Shown: positions 26,902-36,607, counted from the first letter of the stretch. The stretch: 64,000 bases of DNA from Bog-473 sp963707835 (GCA_963707835.1 CAVPRI010000002.1:1488001-1552000); one strand, 5' to 3'. The notes: generated by a model not told the origin, from the sequence alone. Numbers and translations: made by a program.

Positions 26902-28971
26902 TCAGTAGGCGTGAAGGGCGACCAGGATGAGGTCGATGAGCTTGATGAAGATGAACGGCACGATGATCCCGCCCACGCCGTAGATAAAGACGTTTCGGCG
27001 AAGGATCGCCTCTGCGGACGCCGCCCTGAACTTCACTCCTCGCAGCGCCAGCGGGATGAGCGCCACGATGACGAGGGCGTTGAAGATCACTGCCGAGAGC
27101 ACCGCACTTTCCGGGCTGTGCAATTTCATGATGTTGAGCGCGTTGAGCTGCGGGTACGTGGCCACGAACAGTGCCGGGATGATGGCGAAATACTTGGCAA
27201 TGTCGTTGGCGATGGAGAACGTCGTCAGCGATCCCCGGGTGATCAGCAGCTGCTTGCCGATCTCGACGACGTCGATCAGCTTGGTGGGGTTGGAGTCGAG
27301 GTCGACCATGTTGCCGGCCTCCTTGGCCGCCGTGGTCCCCGTGTTCATCGCCACACCCACGTCGGCCTGGGCCAAGGCCGGGGCGTCGTTGGTGCCGTCG
27401 CCCGTCATGGCGACGAGGTTCCCGCCCTCCTGCTCGTGCCGGATCAGCTGCAACTTGGCCTCGGGAGTCGCCTCGGCCAAGAAGTCATCGACGCCTGCCT
27501 CTTGGGCAATGGCCGCCGCGGTCAGCGGGTTGTCGCCGGTGATCATGACCGTCCGGATCCCCATCTGGCGCATCTCGGCGAACTTCTCCCGGATCCCGGT
27601 CTTCACCACGTCCTTGAGCTCGATCACGCCGAGAATGACCGGACCGTCCGCCACGACCAGCGGGGTGGACCCGTCCCGGGCGATGCGATCCACGATCTCT
27701 TGCAGTCCCTCGGGCGGTGTGCCCCCCTGCTCGACCGCCCATGTTCGTATCGAATCGGCCGCACCCTTGCGGATCTGGCGGCCATCGACGTCGAGTCCCG
27801 ACATCCGGGTGGTCGCCGAGAAAGGGACGAACTCGTGCGAACCGACGGGCAGCTCCCGCTCGCGAATGTTGAAGCGCTCCTTGGCCAGGACCACGATGGA
27901 ACGGCCCTCGGGCGTTTCGTCGGCCAGCGAAGCCAGCTGGGCGGCGGAGGCCACCTCCTCTTCCGTGTGTCCGTGCGCGGGGAAGAAGGCGGACGCCATG
28001 CGGTTGCCGAGCGTGATGGTGCCGGTCTTGTCGAGCAGCAGCGTCTGCACGTCGCCGGCCGCCTCGACGGCGCGTCCACTCATGGCAAGGACGTTGCGCT
28101 GCACGAGGCGGTCCATGCCGGCGATGCCGATGGCCGAGAGGAGCGCGCCGATGGTGGTCGGGATGAGGCACACGAGCAACGACACCAAGATGACGATCGA
28201 CACCGTCGCCCCTGAGTAGACCCCGAAGGCCTGCAGCGTCACGACAACCGGGATGAAGACGATGGTCAGCACGGACAGAAGAATGGTGAGGGCGATCTCG
28301 TTCGGCGTCCTCTGGCGGTTTGCCCCTTCCACGAGGGTGATCATGCGGTCGAGGAAGGTCTGACCGCGCTCGGCTGTGATGCGCACAACGATGCGGTCGG
28401 AGAGCACGCGCGTGCCCCCTGTGACGGCAGAGCGATCACCTCCGGACTCACGGATGACGGGTGCCGACTCGCCGGTTATGGCCGACTCGTCCACCGAGGC
28501 GATGCCCTCGATGATCTCGCCGTCCGAGGGGATCACGTCGCCGGCCTCGCAGACCACCAGATCCCCCCTGGAGAGGTCCGACGCCGCCACCCGTTCCTCC
28601 GCACCGCCCGGCGAGACGCGTCGCGCCTCTGTCTCGGCGCGCATCCGGCGGAGCGTGTCGGCCTGCGCCTTGCCCCGCCCCTCGGCCATAGCCTCCGCGA
28701 AGTTGGCGAAAATCACCGTGAGGAAGAGCCAGACGGTGATGGACCAGTCGAACACGCTGGGATGCGCGACCGACTCGATCAGGGTGATGACGGTGCCAAC
28801 GAGCACGACGAACATGACCGGGTTCTTCATCTGCACCCGGGGGTCGAGCTTCTTGAAGGCATCGACGAGGGCCCGGCCCATGATCTGCCGGTCGAACAGA
28901 CCCCGAGACCCCGCGACGCCGCGTGGCATGTCGCCCGGTTCGGCGTATGTGGGTGTAGTCAATGTGGTCAT
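26902..28971 (-). CDS. kdpB: KdpB, potassium-transporting P-type ATPase
   Basis: 689-residue catalytic subunit of the high-affinity potassium pump. It has the actuator motif SAITGESAPV, the phosphorylation site LLLDKTGTITLGN, nucleotide-domain EFVPFSATTRMSG and KGAADSIRTW, and hinge MTGDGTNDAPALAQADVGVAMN. Seven membrane helices are visible. The ATG at 28971 shares its A with the kdpA stop (TAATG). The same frame is open far upstream inside kdpA, but that part is out-of-frame kdpA sequence, not protein. Confidence 0.96.
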   Translation of the reverse strand: MTTLTTPTYAEPGDMPRGVAGSRGLFDRQIMGRALVDAFKKLDPRVQMKNPVMFVVLVGTVITLIESVAHPSVFDWSITVWLFLTVIFANFAEAMAEGRGKAQADTLRRMRAETEARRVSPGGAEERVAASDLSRGDLVVCEAGDVIPSDGEIIEGIASVDESAITGESAPVIRESGGDRSAVTGGTRVLSDRIVVRITAERGQTFLDRMITLVEGANRQRTPNEIALTILLSVLTIVFIPVVVTLQAFGVYSGATVSIVILVSLLVCLIPTTIGALLSAIGIAGMDRLVQRNVLAMSGRAVEAAGDVQTLLLDKTGTITLGNRMASAFFPAHGHTEEEVASAAQLASLADETPEGRSIVVLAKERFNIRERELPVGSHEFVPFSATTRMSGLDVDGRQIRKGAADSIRTWAVEQGGTPPEGLQEIVDRIARDGSTPLVVADGPVILGVIELKDVVKTGIREKFAEMRQMGIRTVMITGDNPLTAAAIAQEAGVDDFLAEATPEAKLQLIRHEQEGGNLVAMTGDGTNDAPALAQADVGVAMNTGTTAAKEAGNMVDLDSNPTKLIDVVEIGKQLLITRGSLTTFSIANDIAKYFAIIPALFVATYPQLNALNIMKLHSPESAVLSAVIFNALVIVALIPLALRGVKFRAASAEAILRRNVFIYGVGGIIVPFIFIKLIDLILVALHAY

Positions 28972-30659
28972 TAGAAGAACTTTCCGTGGCTCAACTGCTC
29001 GACGATGGGGCCAAGCGAGACGGCGGGGAAGAAGGTGAGACCCCCGATGATGATGATGACGCCGATGGTCAGACCGACGAACATGCCGTTGTCGGTGCGG
29101 AACGTCCCGAGCGAGGCAGGTACGGTGTTCTTGGCGGCCAGGGCACCTCCCAGCGCGAGGGCCGGGATCATGATCCCGAAGCGGCCGATCATCATGTCGA
29201 TGGCGCCGACAATGTTGTAGAAGGCGGTGTTGCCCGTCAGTCCGGCCATGGCTGACCCGTTGTTGTTGCCCTGCGATGTGAGGCCATAGAGGATCTCGGA
29301 GAATCCGTGAGGACCGGCATTGAGCGGGCCGGCCCGCCCGGCGTGGAGCGACACCGCGATGGCCGTGACTACCAGCACGGTGACCGGCATCACCACCGCG
29401 GCCAGGCCGGCCAGCTTCACCTCCCGGGCCTGGATCTTCTTGCCCAGGTACTCGGGCGTTCGCCCGATCATGAGGCCACCGATGAACACCGCGATGACGG
29501 CGTAGATGAGGATGGTGTACAGGCCGCTGCCCGTCCCGCCAGGGGTGACCTCGCCGAGCATCATGCCGGTCATGGGGCCGAAGCCACCCATGGGGTTGTA
29601 CGAGTCGGTCGAGCTGTCCACGGCGCCGTCGGAGGTCTGGGTCATCGACACGTTGAACAGAGCGCTCGTCGTGTCGCCGAATGCGGAGTTCTTGCCTTCG
29701 GTGTTCCCGACCGTGGAGTGCACGCCGGCCGCCGCCACGGCCGGGTTGTTCTGGTGCTCGGCGAAGGAAGTGAAACCGACCCAGGTGCCGAAGATCAGGA
29801 CCATGGCGATCAACAGCGCAACGCCGTGGCGGATGCTCCCCACCATCTTGCCGAACGTGTACGTCAGTGCGAACGGGATCGATAGCGTGAGCCAGATGTA
29901 GACGAAGTTGGTAAGCCCCGTCGGGTTCTCGAACGGATGGCCCAGGTCGACGTTGAAGAATCCACCGCCATTTGTCCCCAGCTGCATGATCGGCCCCATG
30001 AAGCCGGCCGGACCACGTGGGATGGTCTGCGTGACGCCGTTCATGGCGTTGTGGACCGACACGGGGCCGGAGAGCGTCTGCACCGCGCCCGAGGCGACCA
30101 TGATGATGCCAGCCAGGAAGGCGATGGGGAGCAGGATGTAGAGCATGCAACGGGTGATGTCGACCCAGAAGTTGCCGATGGTGGGCGAGTTTCGACGCGA
30201 GAAGCCCCGGGTCACGGCGATGGCCACGGCAATCCCGACCGCCGCGCTGACGAACTGCTGCACGGTCAGCACACCGATCTGGGAGAAGTACGACATCGTC
30301 GTCTCGCCGCCGTAGTTCTGCCAGTTGGTGTTGGTCATGAACGAGGTGATCGTGTTGAAGCTGAGCGCTTGCGGGACGGCGCCGAAGTGCTGCGGGTTGA
30401 GCGGCAATGACCCCTGGATCCGCAACAGCAGGTAGCCGACGGCGAGGAACACCCCGGAGAAGATCACCGTCGAGCCGGCGTAGCGCTTCCAGGACTGCTC
30501 CTTGTCAGGGCTGGTGCCGAGGAGCCGGTAGAACGGTCGTTCCAGCCAGGCCAAGTAGGTGACGCGGCCGTCGAAGACGGCGGCCATGTACGAACCCAGG
30601 AACCGCCAGGCCAAAGCGAGGGTGACGATCAGGAGGACGATGGTCCAGAAGAAGCCCAT
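28971..30659 (-). CDS. kdpA: KdpA, potassium channel-like subunit
   Basis: 562-residue membrane subunit related to potassium channels; it binds and passes K+ within KdpFABC. Filter-type segments include SFMTNTNWQNYGGETTMSYFSQ, MQLGTNGGGFFNVDLGHPFENP, EVTPGGTGSGLY and TSQGNNNGSAMAGLTGNTAFYN. About ten membrane helices. It starts six bases after the kdpF stop and overlaps kdpB by one base. Confidence 0.96.
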   Translation of the reverse strand: MGFFWTIVLLIVTLALAWRFLGSYMAAVFDGRVTYLAWLERPFYRLLGTSPDKEQSWKRYAGSTVIFSGVFLAVGYLLLRIQGSLPLNPQHFGAVPQALSFNTITSFMTNTNWQNYGGETTMSYFSQIGVLTVQQFVSAAVGIAVAIAVTRGFSRRNSPTIGNFWVDITRCMLYILLPIAFLAGIIMVASGAVQTLSGPVSVHNAMNGVTQTIPRGPAGFMGPIMQLGTNGGGFFNVDLGHPFENPTGLTNFVYIWLTLSIPFALTYTFGKMVGSIRHGVALLIAMVLIFGTWVGFTSFAEHQNNPAVAAAGVHSTVGNTEGKNSAFGDTTSALFNVSMTQTSDGAVDSSTDSYNPMGGFGPMTGMMLGEVTPGGTGSGLYTILIYAVIAVFIGGLMIGRTPEYLGKKIQAREVKLAGLAAVVMPVTVLVVTAIAVSLHAGRAGPLNAGPHGFSEILYGLTSQGNNNGSAMAGLTGNTAFYNIVGAIDMMIGRFGIMIPALALGGALAAKNTVPASLGTFRTDNGMFVGLTIGVIIIIGGLTFFPAVSLGPIVEQLSHGKFF

Positions 30660-30665
30660 GTCAGA

Positions 30666-30755
30666 TCAGAACCACTCGGGCTTGAACATCGCGATGCCCA
30701 GGTAGACGAACATCACGATGGAGATGCCGAGGAGGACGCCCTGGACCCAGGTCAT
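30666..30755 (-). CDS. kdpF: KdpF, small pump-stabilising peptide
   Basis: 29 residues, MTWVQGVLLGISIVMFVYLG then IAMFKPEWF. One hydrophobic helix followed by the K/RPExF ending is the KdpF signature. It stabilises the KdpABC complex in the membrane. The ATG overlaps the stop of the preceding 27-codon frame (ATGA) and the stop is six bases before kdpA. Confidence 0.88.
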   Translation of the reverse strand: MTWVQGVLLGISIVMFVYLGIAMFKPEWF

Positions 30756-30835
30756 ACCCGCTCCAAGCACCAGATCAAGCCCAGGAACGCCGCAACGAAC
30801 GCCACGACGCCAACCATTGCCAGGAAGTCAGCCAT
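30752..30835 (-). CDS. 27-residue membrane peptide leading the kdp operon
   Basis: MADFLAMVGVVAFVAAFLGL then IWCLERV. It is a single hydrophobic helix ending in a Cys-Glu-Arg tail. The ATG at 30835 and the ATGA overlap with kdpF make it the first gene of the operon. I recall similar small frames before kdpF or kdpA in other bacteria, usually unannotated. Its role is unknown; it could be a further small pump subunit or a leader peptide. Confidence 0.65.
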   Translation of the reverse strand: MADFLAMVGVVAFVAAFLGLIWCLERV

Positions 30836-31024
30836 GGGCCCATGGTGTCGGCCCCCTCATCAAAGCGACGTGAACGCGGGCACTGAGGCGATCAACAAAA
30901 CGTCAACAGCCTGCAAGAGCTCAACCGCCTGCACCGACCCGGTGTCGGGCAACACTCCAATGTCGAGCCGCTGTCCAGTGTGTGTCGTGGCCGTGCCGCG
31001 GCCCAGTGCCTAAGGTGAGCACCG
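30836..31024 (-). promoter_or_regulatory. Upstream region of the kdp operon
   Basis: 189 bases between the kdp operon and the divergent serine hydrolase. On the kdp strand GTTGACGTTTTGTTGATCG (about 30890-30910) has two TTGA(C/T)CG-like blocks 11 bases apart. It could be a KdpE site or -35; the match is not strong. Confidence 0.3.
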
Positions 31025-32257
31025 GTGACCAGCATGAAGGTCGAACCCGACGAGGCCGGCATGAGCGCGTCGCGCCTGGCGCGGATCACCGAGCACTTCG
31101 GCCGGCACTACGTCGACACCGGGAAGATCATCGGTTGCCAGGTCACCGTGGTGCGGGGTGGCCATGTGGCCTATCACCGCAGCCTCGGGCTCCGGGACCG
31201 CGAGCAGGGACTGCCGCTGACCGACGACACCATCTTCCGGATCTACTCCATGACCAAACCGGTCGTCTCGGTGGCCCTCATGCAGCTCTACGAGCGCGGT
31301 GAGCTCGGTCTGTCGGACCCGGTGCACCGGTACATCCGCGAATGGCGCGGGCACCAGGTCGCCGTCGTGGGCGACGAGGGCGGGACCACGCTGGTCAAGC
31401 CGGAGAGACCCATGACGGTGCGGGACCTGCTCACCCACACCAGCGGGCTTCCCGGTGGGATCCTCCCGGGCAACCCGATCGACGACGCCTTCGCCAGGGC
31501 ACGGGGCGCCGCAGGCGGCGAAGGTGCCGAGACGCTCGAGAGCGTGGCGGCGCTCCTGGCCGACCACCCCCTGAAGTTCCACCCCGGCACCCGGTGGAAC
31601 TACGGCCTGTCGTCGGACATGGTCGGCCGAGTGGTCGAGATCGTCTCGGGCATGCGGCTCGACGAGTACCTCCGGCGCGAGATCTTCGACCCGCTCGGCA
31701 TGGTGGACACCGGCTTCTTCGTGCCCGAAGCGGACCTGCCGCGGCTGGCCGCCTGCTACCAATACCGGCCGACTGCCGCCCCGCGCCGCATGGAGACTCC
31801 GTTCACCGACCGGGTCCTGCACCCAGGCTCCTACCTCTCGGGCGGGGGTGGCCTCGCCTCGACCACCGCCGACTACGTCGCGTTCTGCCGCATGCTGGCC
31901 AACGGCGGACAGCTGAACGGGCACCGGATCCTGGGCCGCAAGACGCTCGAGCTCATGACCGTGAACCACCTGGCCGGCGGGGCCACGCTCCAGGAGCTGG
32001 CCGTCGGGGGCTTCGGCGAGGCGGGTTTCGAGGGCACCGGCTTCGGCCTGGGGTTCGCCATCGGACTGGGCCCGGCGGCCACGGCCATGGCCGGCTCCCC
32101 CGGTGAGTTCTCCTGGGGTGGCGCGGCCAGCACGGCCTTCTGGGTCGACCCGGTCGAAGACCTCTTCACCGTGTTCATGACCCAGCTCTACCCGTCACTT
32201 GCCTACCCGTTCCGGGCCCAGCTGCGCGCCCTCGTCTACCAGGCACTCGACGACTGA
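31025..32257 (+). CDS. Serine beta-lactamase-fold hydrolase (class C/EstB-like)
   Basis: 410-residue serine hydrolase with the penicillin-binding fold. IYSMTKPVVSVALMQLYE has the nucleophile SxxK. The Tyr motif is in HPGTRWNYGLSSDMVGRVVEI, and TVRDLLTHTSGLPGG and DYVAFCRMLANGG are typical of EstB-like esterases. No signal peptide, so cytoplasmic and more likely an esterase or amidase than a resistance enzyme. GTG 31025 is the start; its stop overlaps the start of the next gene (TGATGG). Confidence 0.85.
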   Translation: MTSMKVEPDEAGMSASRLARITEHFGRHYVDTGKIIGCQVTVVRGGHVAYHRSLGLRDREQGLPLTDDTIFRIYSMTKPVVSVALMQLYERGELGLSDPVHRYIREWRGHQVAVVGDEGGTTLVKPERPMTVRDLLTHTSGLPGGILPGNPIDDAFARARGAAGGEGAETLESVAALLADHPLKFHPGTRWNYGLSSDMVGRVVEIVSGMRLDEYLRREIFDPLGMVDTGFFVPEADLPRLAACYQYRPTAAPRRMETPFTDRVLHPGSYLSGGGGLASTTADYVAFCRMLANGGQLNGHRILGRKTLELMTVNHLAGGATLQELAVGGFGEAGFEGTGFGLGFAIGLGPAATAMAGSPGEFSWGGAASTAFWVDPVEDLFTVFMTQLYPSLAYPFRAQLRALVYQALDD

Positions 32258-33219
32258 TGGCGGAAGCGGGCGAAACGGTCGGACCGGCCGACACCGCCTC
32301 CGCCCCGCGGTTCGCCGGACTGGCCACGTTCGCGCGCCTCCCCACGGCCGAGCAGGTGGAGCGCTGGGACATCGCCGTCGTGGGCGTGCCCTTCGACGGC
32401 GGCACGAGCTACCGACCCGGTGCGCGCTTCGGCCCGGCCGCCGTGCGGCAGGGCTCGCGCCTGCTGCGGCCCTACAACCCGGCTGGCGAGGCACTCCCCT
32501 TCGAGCTGGCCCAGGTGGTCGACGCCGGGGACATCGCCTGCACGCCGTTCAGCCCGCACGACGCCGTGGACCAGATCGAGTCGGCCGCCACCGCGCTGCT
32601 CTCGGGTGGTGGCCGGCTGGTCGCCGTCGGCGGTGACCACACCGTGGCGCTCCCGCTGCTGCGGGCCACGGCCGGGCGCCACGGCCCGCTGGCGCTGGTG
32701 CACTTCGACGCCCACCTCGACACCTGGGACACCTACTTCGGCGAGCGGTTCACCCACGGCACCCCGTTCCGCCGGGCCTGGGAGGAGGATCTCCTCCTGC
32801 CCGACCGCTGCGTCCACGTGGGCCTGCGGGGACCCCTGTACTCGGCAGCGGACCTGACCGACGACGCCGGCATGGGGTTCGCGCAGATCACCACCGACGA
32901 GGTGGCGGCACGAGGCGTCACCGCCGTGGCGGGTGCCATCCGGGAGCGCATCGGGAACGCACCCGTGTACGTCTCGGTCGACATCGACGTGCTCGACCCG
33001 GCCCACGCTCCGGGAACGGGGACGCCCGAAGCCGGCGGGTTGACCAGCCGCGAGCTGCTCGCCCTGATCCGCGGCTTGGAGCCGGCTGGAATCGTGGGCG
33101 GCGACGTCGTGGAGGTCTCGCCCGCCTACGACCATGCCGAGATCACGGCCATCGCCGCGTCGCACGTCCTCTACGAGATCCTCACCGTGATGGCGCGACA
33201 CACCCTGCACGGCTTGTAA
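32257..33219 (+). CDS. Agmatinase/arginase-family ureohydrolase
   Basis: 320-residue binuclear manganese enzyme that removes urea from guanidino compounds. Metal ligands are in VGGDHTVALP, LVHFDAHLDTWD, FTHGTPF and YVSVDIDVLDPAHAPGTGTPE; the C-terminus has GGDVVEVSPAYDHAEITA. The closest functional guesses are agmatinase or guanidinobutyrase; sequence alone does not separate them. It overlaps the preceding hydrolase by one base and is followed by a nitrilase-fold gene, suggesting guanidine/polyamine metabolism. Confidence 0.88.
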   Translation: MAEAGETVGPADTASAPRFAGLATFARLPTAEQVERWDIAVVGVPFDGGTSYRPGARFGPAAVRQGSRLLRPYNPAGEALPFELAQVVDAGDIACTPFSPHDAVDQIESAATALLSGGGRLVAVGGDHTVALPLLRATAGRHGPLALVHFDAHLDTWDTYFGERFTHGTPFRRAWEEDLLLPDRCVHVGLRGPLYSAADLTDDAGMGFAQITTDEVAARGVTAVAGAIRERIGNAPVYVSVDIDVLDPAHAPGTGTPEAGGLTSRELLALIRGLEPAGIVGGDVVEVSPAYDHAEITAIAASHVLYEILTVMARHTLHGL

Positions 33220-33282
33220 CAGTCCATTCACAGCGGGGAAACGGTTCCCGAACGTTGCCGCCGTAGCGTCCGGGGCGCTGCG

Positions 33283-34275
33283 GTGTCGAACGAGAGTCGG
33301 GTCGGTGAGCCTGGTGCGGACGTGAAGCGAGATCTCCTGGTGGGGGTGGCCCAGTGGCTGCCCATCCCGGGCGAGCCCCGGCAGAACCTCTCGGTGGCCC
33401 TGGGGATGATCGACAACGCCGCCACCCGGGGCGTCGAGCTGCTGGTCCTCCCCGAGCTGTGGTCCTGCGGCTACGACCCAGTCTCCCTGGCCGACGACGC
33501 CCGGCGCGCCGCCGAGCCGCGGGACGGGCCGTTGGCCCGGCAGCTGGCCGACGCGGCGCGCCGCCACGACCTCTTCCTCTCGGCCGGCAGCATCCCCGAG
33601 ATCGGGGAGGACGGGCTGCTCTACGACACCGCCCTCGTCTTCAGCCCACGCGGCGAGCTGGTGGCTTGGCACCGCAAGGCCCACCTCTACGGTGGCGCCC
33701 GAGAGCACACCGTGTTCTCCCCGGGGCACTGCCTGACCTCCTTCGACGATCCGTCACTGGGCCGGGTCGGGCTCGTGATCGGGTTCGACGGTGACTTCCC
33801 CGAGGTGGCGCGCGCCCTGGCCCTGCGCGGGGCCCGCCTCATCCTGGCCCCCTCGGCCTGCGAGGTCGAGGCGGCCGCGGCCTGGGACCTGCTCCAGCCC
33901 GCGCTGGCCCTGACCAACAGCCAGTGGTGGGTGCAGGCCAACCAGGGGGGCTCGCACGGCTCCTCGACGCTGCTCGGAGCCAGCCGCATCATCGCCCCGA
34001 CGGGGACCGTGGTGGCCCAGGCCGGGGACGCCGTGCCCGGCCGGACCTGCGGTGCCGAGCTCCTGGTCCACCGGCTCGACCTGCAGCTGGCCCACCGCCG
34101 CGAAGGCATCGCGCAGTTCCTCGAGGAGGAGCGGCACCCCGAGCTCTACGCCGAGCTGGTCACGGGACAACCGGCGGAGCCGGGTGAGCGGCGGGACGAT
34201 CCCGAGAGGAGAGACGATCGGGAGCGGCGAGACAATAGAGTCGACGCCGTGCACACCCCTGTGGCGGAAGGCTGA
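33283..34275 (+). CDS. Nitrilase-superfamily protein lacking the catalytic cysteine
   Basis: 330 residues of the carbon-nitrogen hydrolase fold. The catalytic Glu (LLVLPELWSCGYDP) and Lys (LVAWHRKAHLYGG) are in place. The nucleophile position reads GLVIGFDGDFPEVARALALR, with Gly where relatives have Cys (ICYD/ICFD). Codon GGG is more than one base from a Cys codon, so a simple sequencing error is unlikely. Next to an agmatinase one would expect N-carbamoylputrescine amidase, but without the Cys it may be a binding or regulatory protein. The C-terminus is a low-complexity repeat of ERRDD/ERRDN units. GTG 33283. Confidence 0.8.
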   Translation: MSNESRVGEPGADVKRDLLVGVAQWLPIPGEPRQNLSVALGMIDNAATRGVELLVLPELWSCGYDPVSLADDARRAAEPRDGPLARQLADAARRHDLFLSAGSIPEIGEDGLLYDTALVFSPRGELVAWHRKAHLYGGAREHTVFSPGHCLTSFDDPSLGRVGLVIGFDGDFPEVARALALRGARLILAPSACEVEAAAAWDLLQPALALTNSQWWVQANQGGSHGSSTLLGASRIIAPTGTVVAQAGDAVPGRTCGAELLVHRLDLQLAHRREGIAQFLEEERHPELYAELVTGQPAEPGERRDDPERRDDRERRDNRVDAVHTPVAEG

Positions 34276-34277
34276 CC

Positions 34278-35772
34278 GTGTCCCGCACGGACGACACCGG
34301 CCCCGACAGCGTCGCCTCAGACGGCACGGCGCCCGTCCGGCAGCTCGAGCCCCATGTCATCCTCCTCTTCGGTGCCACCGGGGACCTGGCCGCCAGAAAG
34401 CTCCTTCCCGGCCTGCTGCACCTGTCCGTGAGCGGCATGATGCCCGAGTACCGGATCGTGGGCTGCTCGACCCGCGACCTGACCAACGAGGAGTTCCGCC
34501 ACCTGGCTCGCCAAGCGTGCGACCAGTTCGCCAAGGGGAAGATCTCCCTCCTGCAATGGGCCAACTTCGAGCAACGGCTGAGCTTCGTCCCGATGGGCGC
34601 GGGCGCTCCCGGCCTCGCCGAGGCGGTGGCCAAGGCCGAGGCGGAGATCGGTGGTGAGGTCCGCCGCCTCCACTACCTGAGCATCCCACCGGCGGCCGAC
34701 CGCGAGGTGATCCAGATCCTGGCCGACGCCTCCTTGGTGGAGCGGTCCCGCGTGGTCATGGAGAAGCCGTTCGGCACCGACCTGGCCAGCGCGGTCGCGC
34801 TCGAACGACATGCTCCACGAGAACTTCGACGAGGAACAGATCTTCCGCATCGATCACTTCCTCGGCAAGGAAGCGGCCCAGAACATCCTGGCCTTCCGCT
34901 TCGCCAACGGGCTCTTCGAACCCATCTGGAACCGCGACCACATCGATCACGTGCAGATCGACGTGCCCGAGACCCTCTCCGTCGACGACCGCGTGGCTTT
35001 CTACGAGGCCACCGGAGCCTTCAAGGACATGGTGGTGACCCACCTCTTCCAGATCCTGGCCTTCATGGCCATGGAGCCGCCCACCGCGCTGGCCTCCGAC
35101 GCCATCAGCGAGGAGAAGAACAAGGTATTCCGCTCCATGCGCCCGCTCGACGTGTCCCAGGTCGTGCGCGGCCAGTACGAGGGGTACCGCGAGATCCCGG
35201 GTGTCGCTGCCGACTCCGACACCGAGACCTTCATCGCACTGCGCTGCGAGATCGACAACTGGCGCTGGGCCGGCGTGCCGTTCTACCTGCGCACCGGGAA
35301 GCAACTGGGCAGCGGGGAGCGGATCATCTCGATCGCCTTCCGCGAGCCACCCAAGTCGATGTTCCCCACCGGCTCAGGAGTGGGAACCCAGGGTCCCGAC
35401 CACCTGACCTTCGATCTGGCCGACTCCTCGAAGCTCTCGCTCTCCTTCTACGGGAAGAAGCCCGGTCCCGGCATGAAGCTCGAGAAGCTCAGCCTCCAGT
35501 TCGCGCTGCACGAGACCGGTGAGGACGTCGACGTGCTCGAGGCCTACGAGCGCCTCATCCACGACGCCATGATCGGTGACCACACCCTGTTCAACACGGC
35601 CGAAGGGATCGAGCGACTCTGGGAGATCTCGACTCCGCTCCTGGAGAACCCTCCCCCCGTGGAGCCCTACGCCAAGGGGAGCTGGGGGCCGCCCGACATA
35701 CTCGAGCTCATCGCGCCGCACCGGTGGCGACTCCCGTTCGAGCGCGCCTGGCGCAGCGCACCGCCTTCCTGA
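34278..35772 (+). CDS. zwf: Glucose-6-phosphate dehydrogenase (one frameshift)
   Basis: Oxidises glucose 6-phosphate with NADP in the pentose phosphate pathway. The cofactor motif is LFGATGDLAARKLLPGL, then VMEKPFGTDLASAVAL. At about 34802 one extra base shifts the frame and it resumes NDMLHENFDEEQIFRIDHFLGK, which holds the catalytic RIDHFLGKE. It then continues to GVPFYLRTGKQL and DHTLFNTAEGIERLWEI. Joined length is about 498 residues, normal. GTG 34278 follows GGAAGG and lies two bases after the nitrilase stop. No opcA, gnd or tal is adjacent. Confidence 0.92.
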
Positions 35773-35776
35773 GCGC

Positions 35777-36377
35777 TCAGAGCTTCCGGTCCTCGGCCCC
35801 CCGGGAGCGCAACCCGTCGCAGACGATGCCCAAGATGTCCTGCGACGCGCACCCCTCGTGCGCCGCGGCGTGCAGCGTGGCGCCCATCAGGGTCATCACG
35901 GTCGCCGCGCCCACGTCGGAACGGACCGTCCCCGCCGCCTGCGCACGGCGGAGCAGCACCTCGACCGCGGCACGGAGCTCATCCTTCGCGGGGGCGGCGG
36001 CCTCCTCGAGCTCCACGCCCGCCCCGAGCACGGCCTCGATCGAGATCGCGCTTGGCCACGCTCTCGTCCGCCACGTGAGTCAGGAACCCGTAGAACGCAC
36101 CGGCCGGATCCTCGGCGTCGGCCAGGGCCCGGGCGTCCTGGGCCAGCGAGGCCATCCGCTCGAGCAGGATCGCCTCGCAGAGGCGCTCCTTGGTGGGGAA
36201 GTGCCGGTAGAGCGTGCCCACTCCCACGCCGGCCTTCTCGGCGATGGTGTCGACCGGGACCTCGATGCCCTCGGAGGCGAACACGACCTCAGCGGCCTCG
36301 AGGATCCTGGCCCGGTTGCGCGCCGCGTCGAGCGCGCAGAGGGCGGCGCCGCGGCGACGGCCTTGCCGTCCACACAC
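35777..36377 (-). CDS. TetR-family repressor (one frameshift)
   Basis: The helix-turn-helix domain is clear: ARNRARILEAAEVVFASEG, then VDTIAEKAGVGVGTLYRHFPTKERLCEAIL. The ligand domain continues to DESVAKR. At about 36045-36050 the frame slips one base and resumes ISIEAVLGAGVELEEAAA to a normal end. About 200 residues in total. It is divergent from the MFS exporter at 36608 and a CGGAAC-N4-GTTCCG operator lies between, so it almost certainly controls that exporter. Confidence 0.85.
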
Positions 36378-36413
36378 CCTTGCTTCGCAGCCGGACCCAC
36401 TCGAGCCTCCCCG

Positions 36414-36443
36414 TTGACAATCGGAACCATCGTTCCGTATAGT
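36414..36443 (+). promoter_or_regulatory. Promoter of the MFS exporter with embedded TetR operator
   Basis: TTGACA at 36414-36419 and TATAGT at 36438-36443, 18 bases apart, are near-consensus -35 and -10 elements. Between them, ending at the -10, lies the palindrome CGGAACCATCGTTCCG (36422-36437). A repressor bound there would block RNA polymerase. The transcript would have a leader of about 155 bases before the ATG at 36608. Confidence 0.75.
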
Positions 36444-36607
36444 CTAAGTGGAACCAGAACTCCGGCTCCGATTGTAGGCCCCGCAGCACCTCCGGTGGCA
36501 ACCCTCCCCGGGAACGGGGGCTGCAGAGTCGGCGCCGGCCCGGGCGGCGACCACGACGACGCCTCCCCCGGGGACACGACACGAGCACGTAGGGAGACAC
36601 GACAGCC

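Noticed and set aside
26902..30150. A single 1,082-codon frame covering kdpB and most of kdpA
   Set aside because: The part before 28971 is kdpA read in a wrong frame. kdpA itself is intact in another frame and the TAATG overlap marks the true kdpB start.
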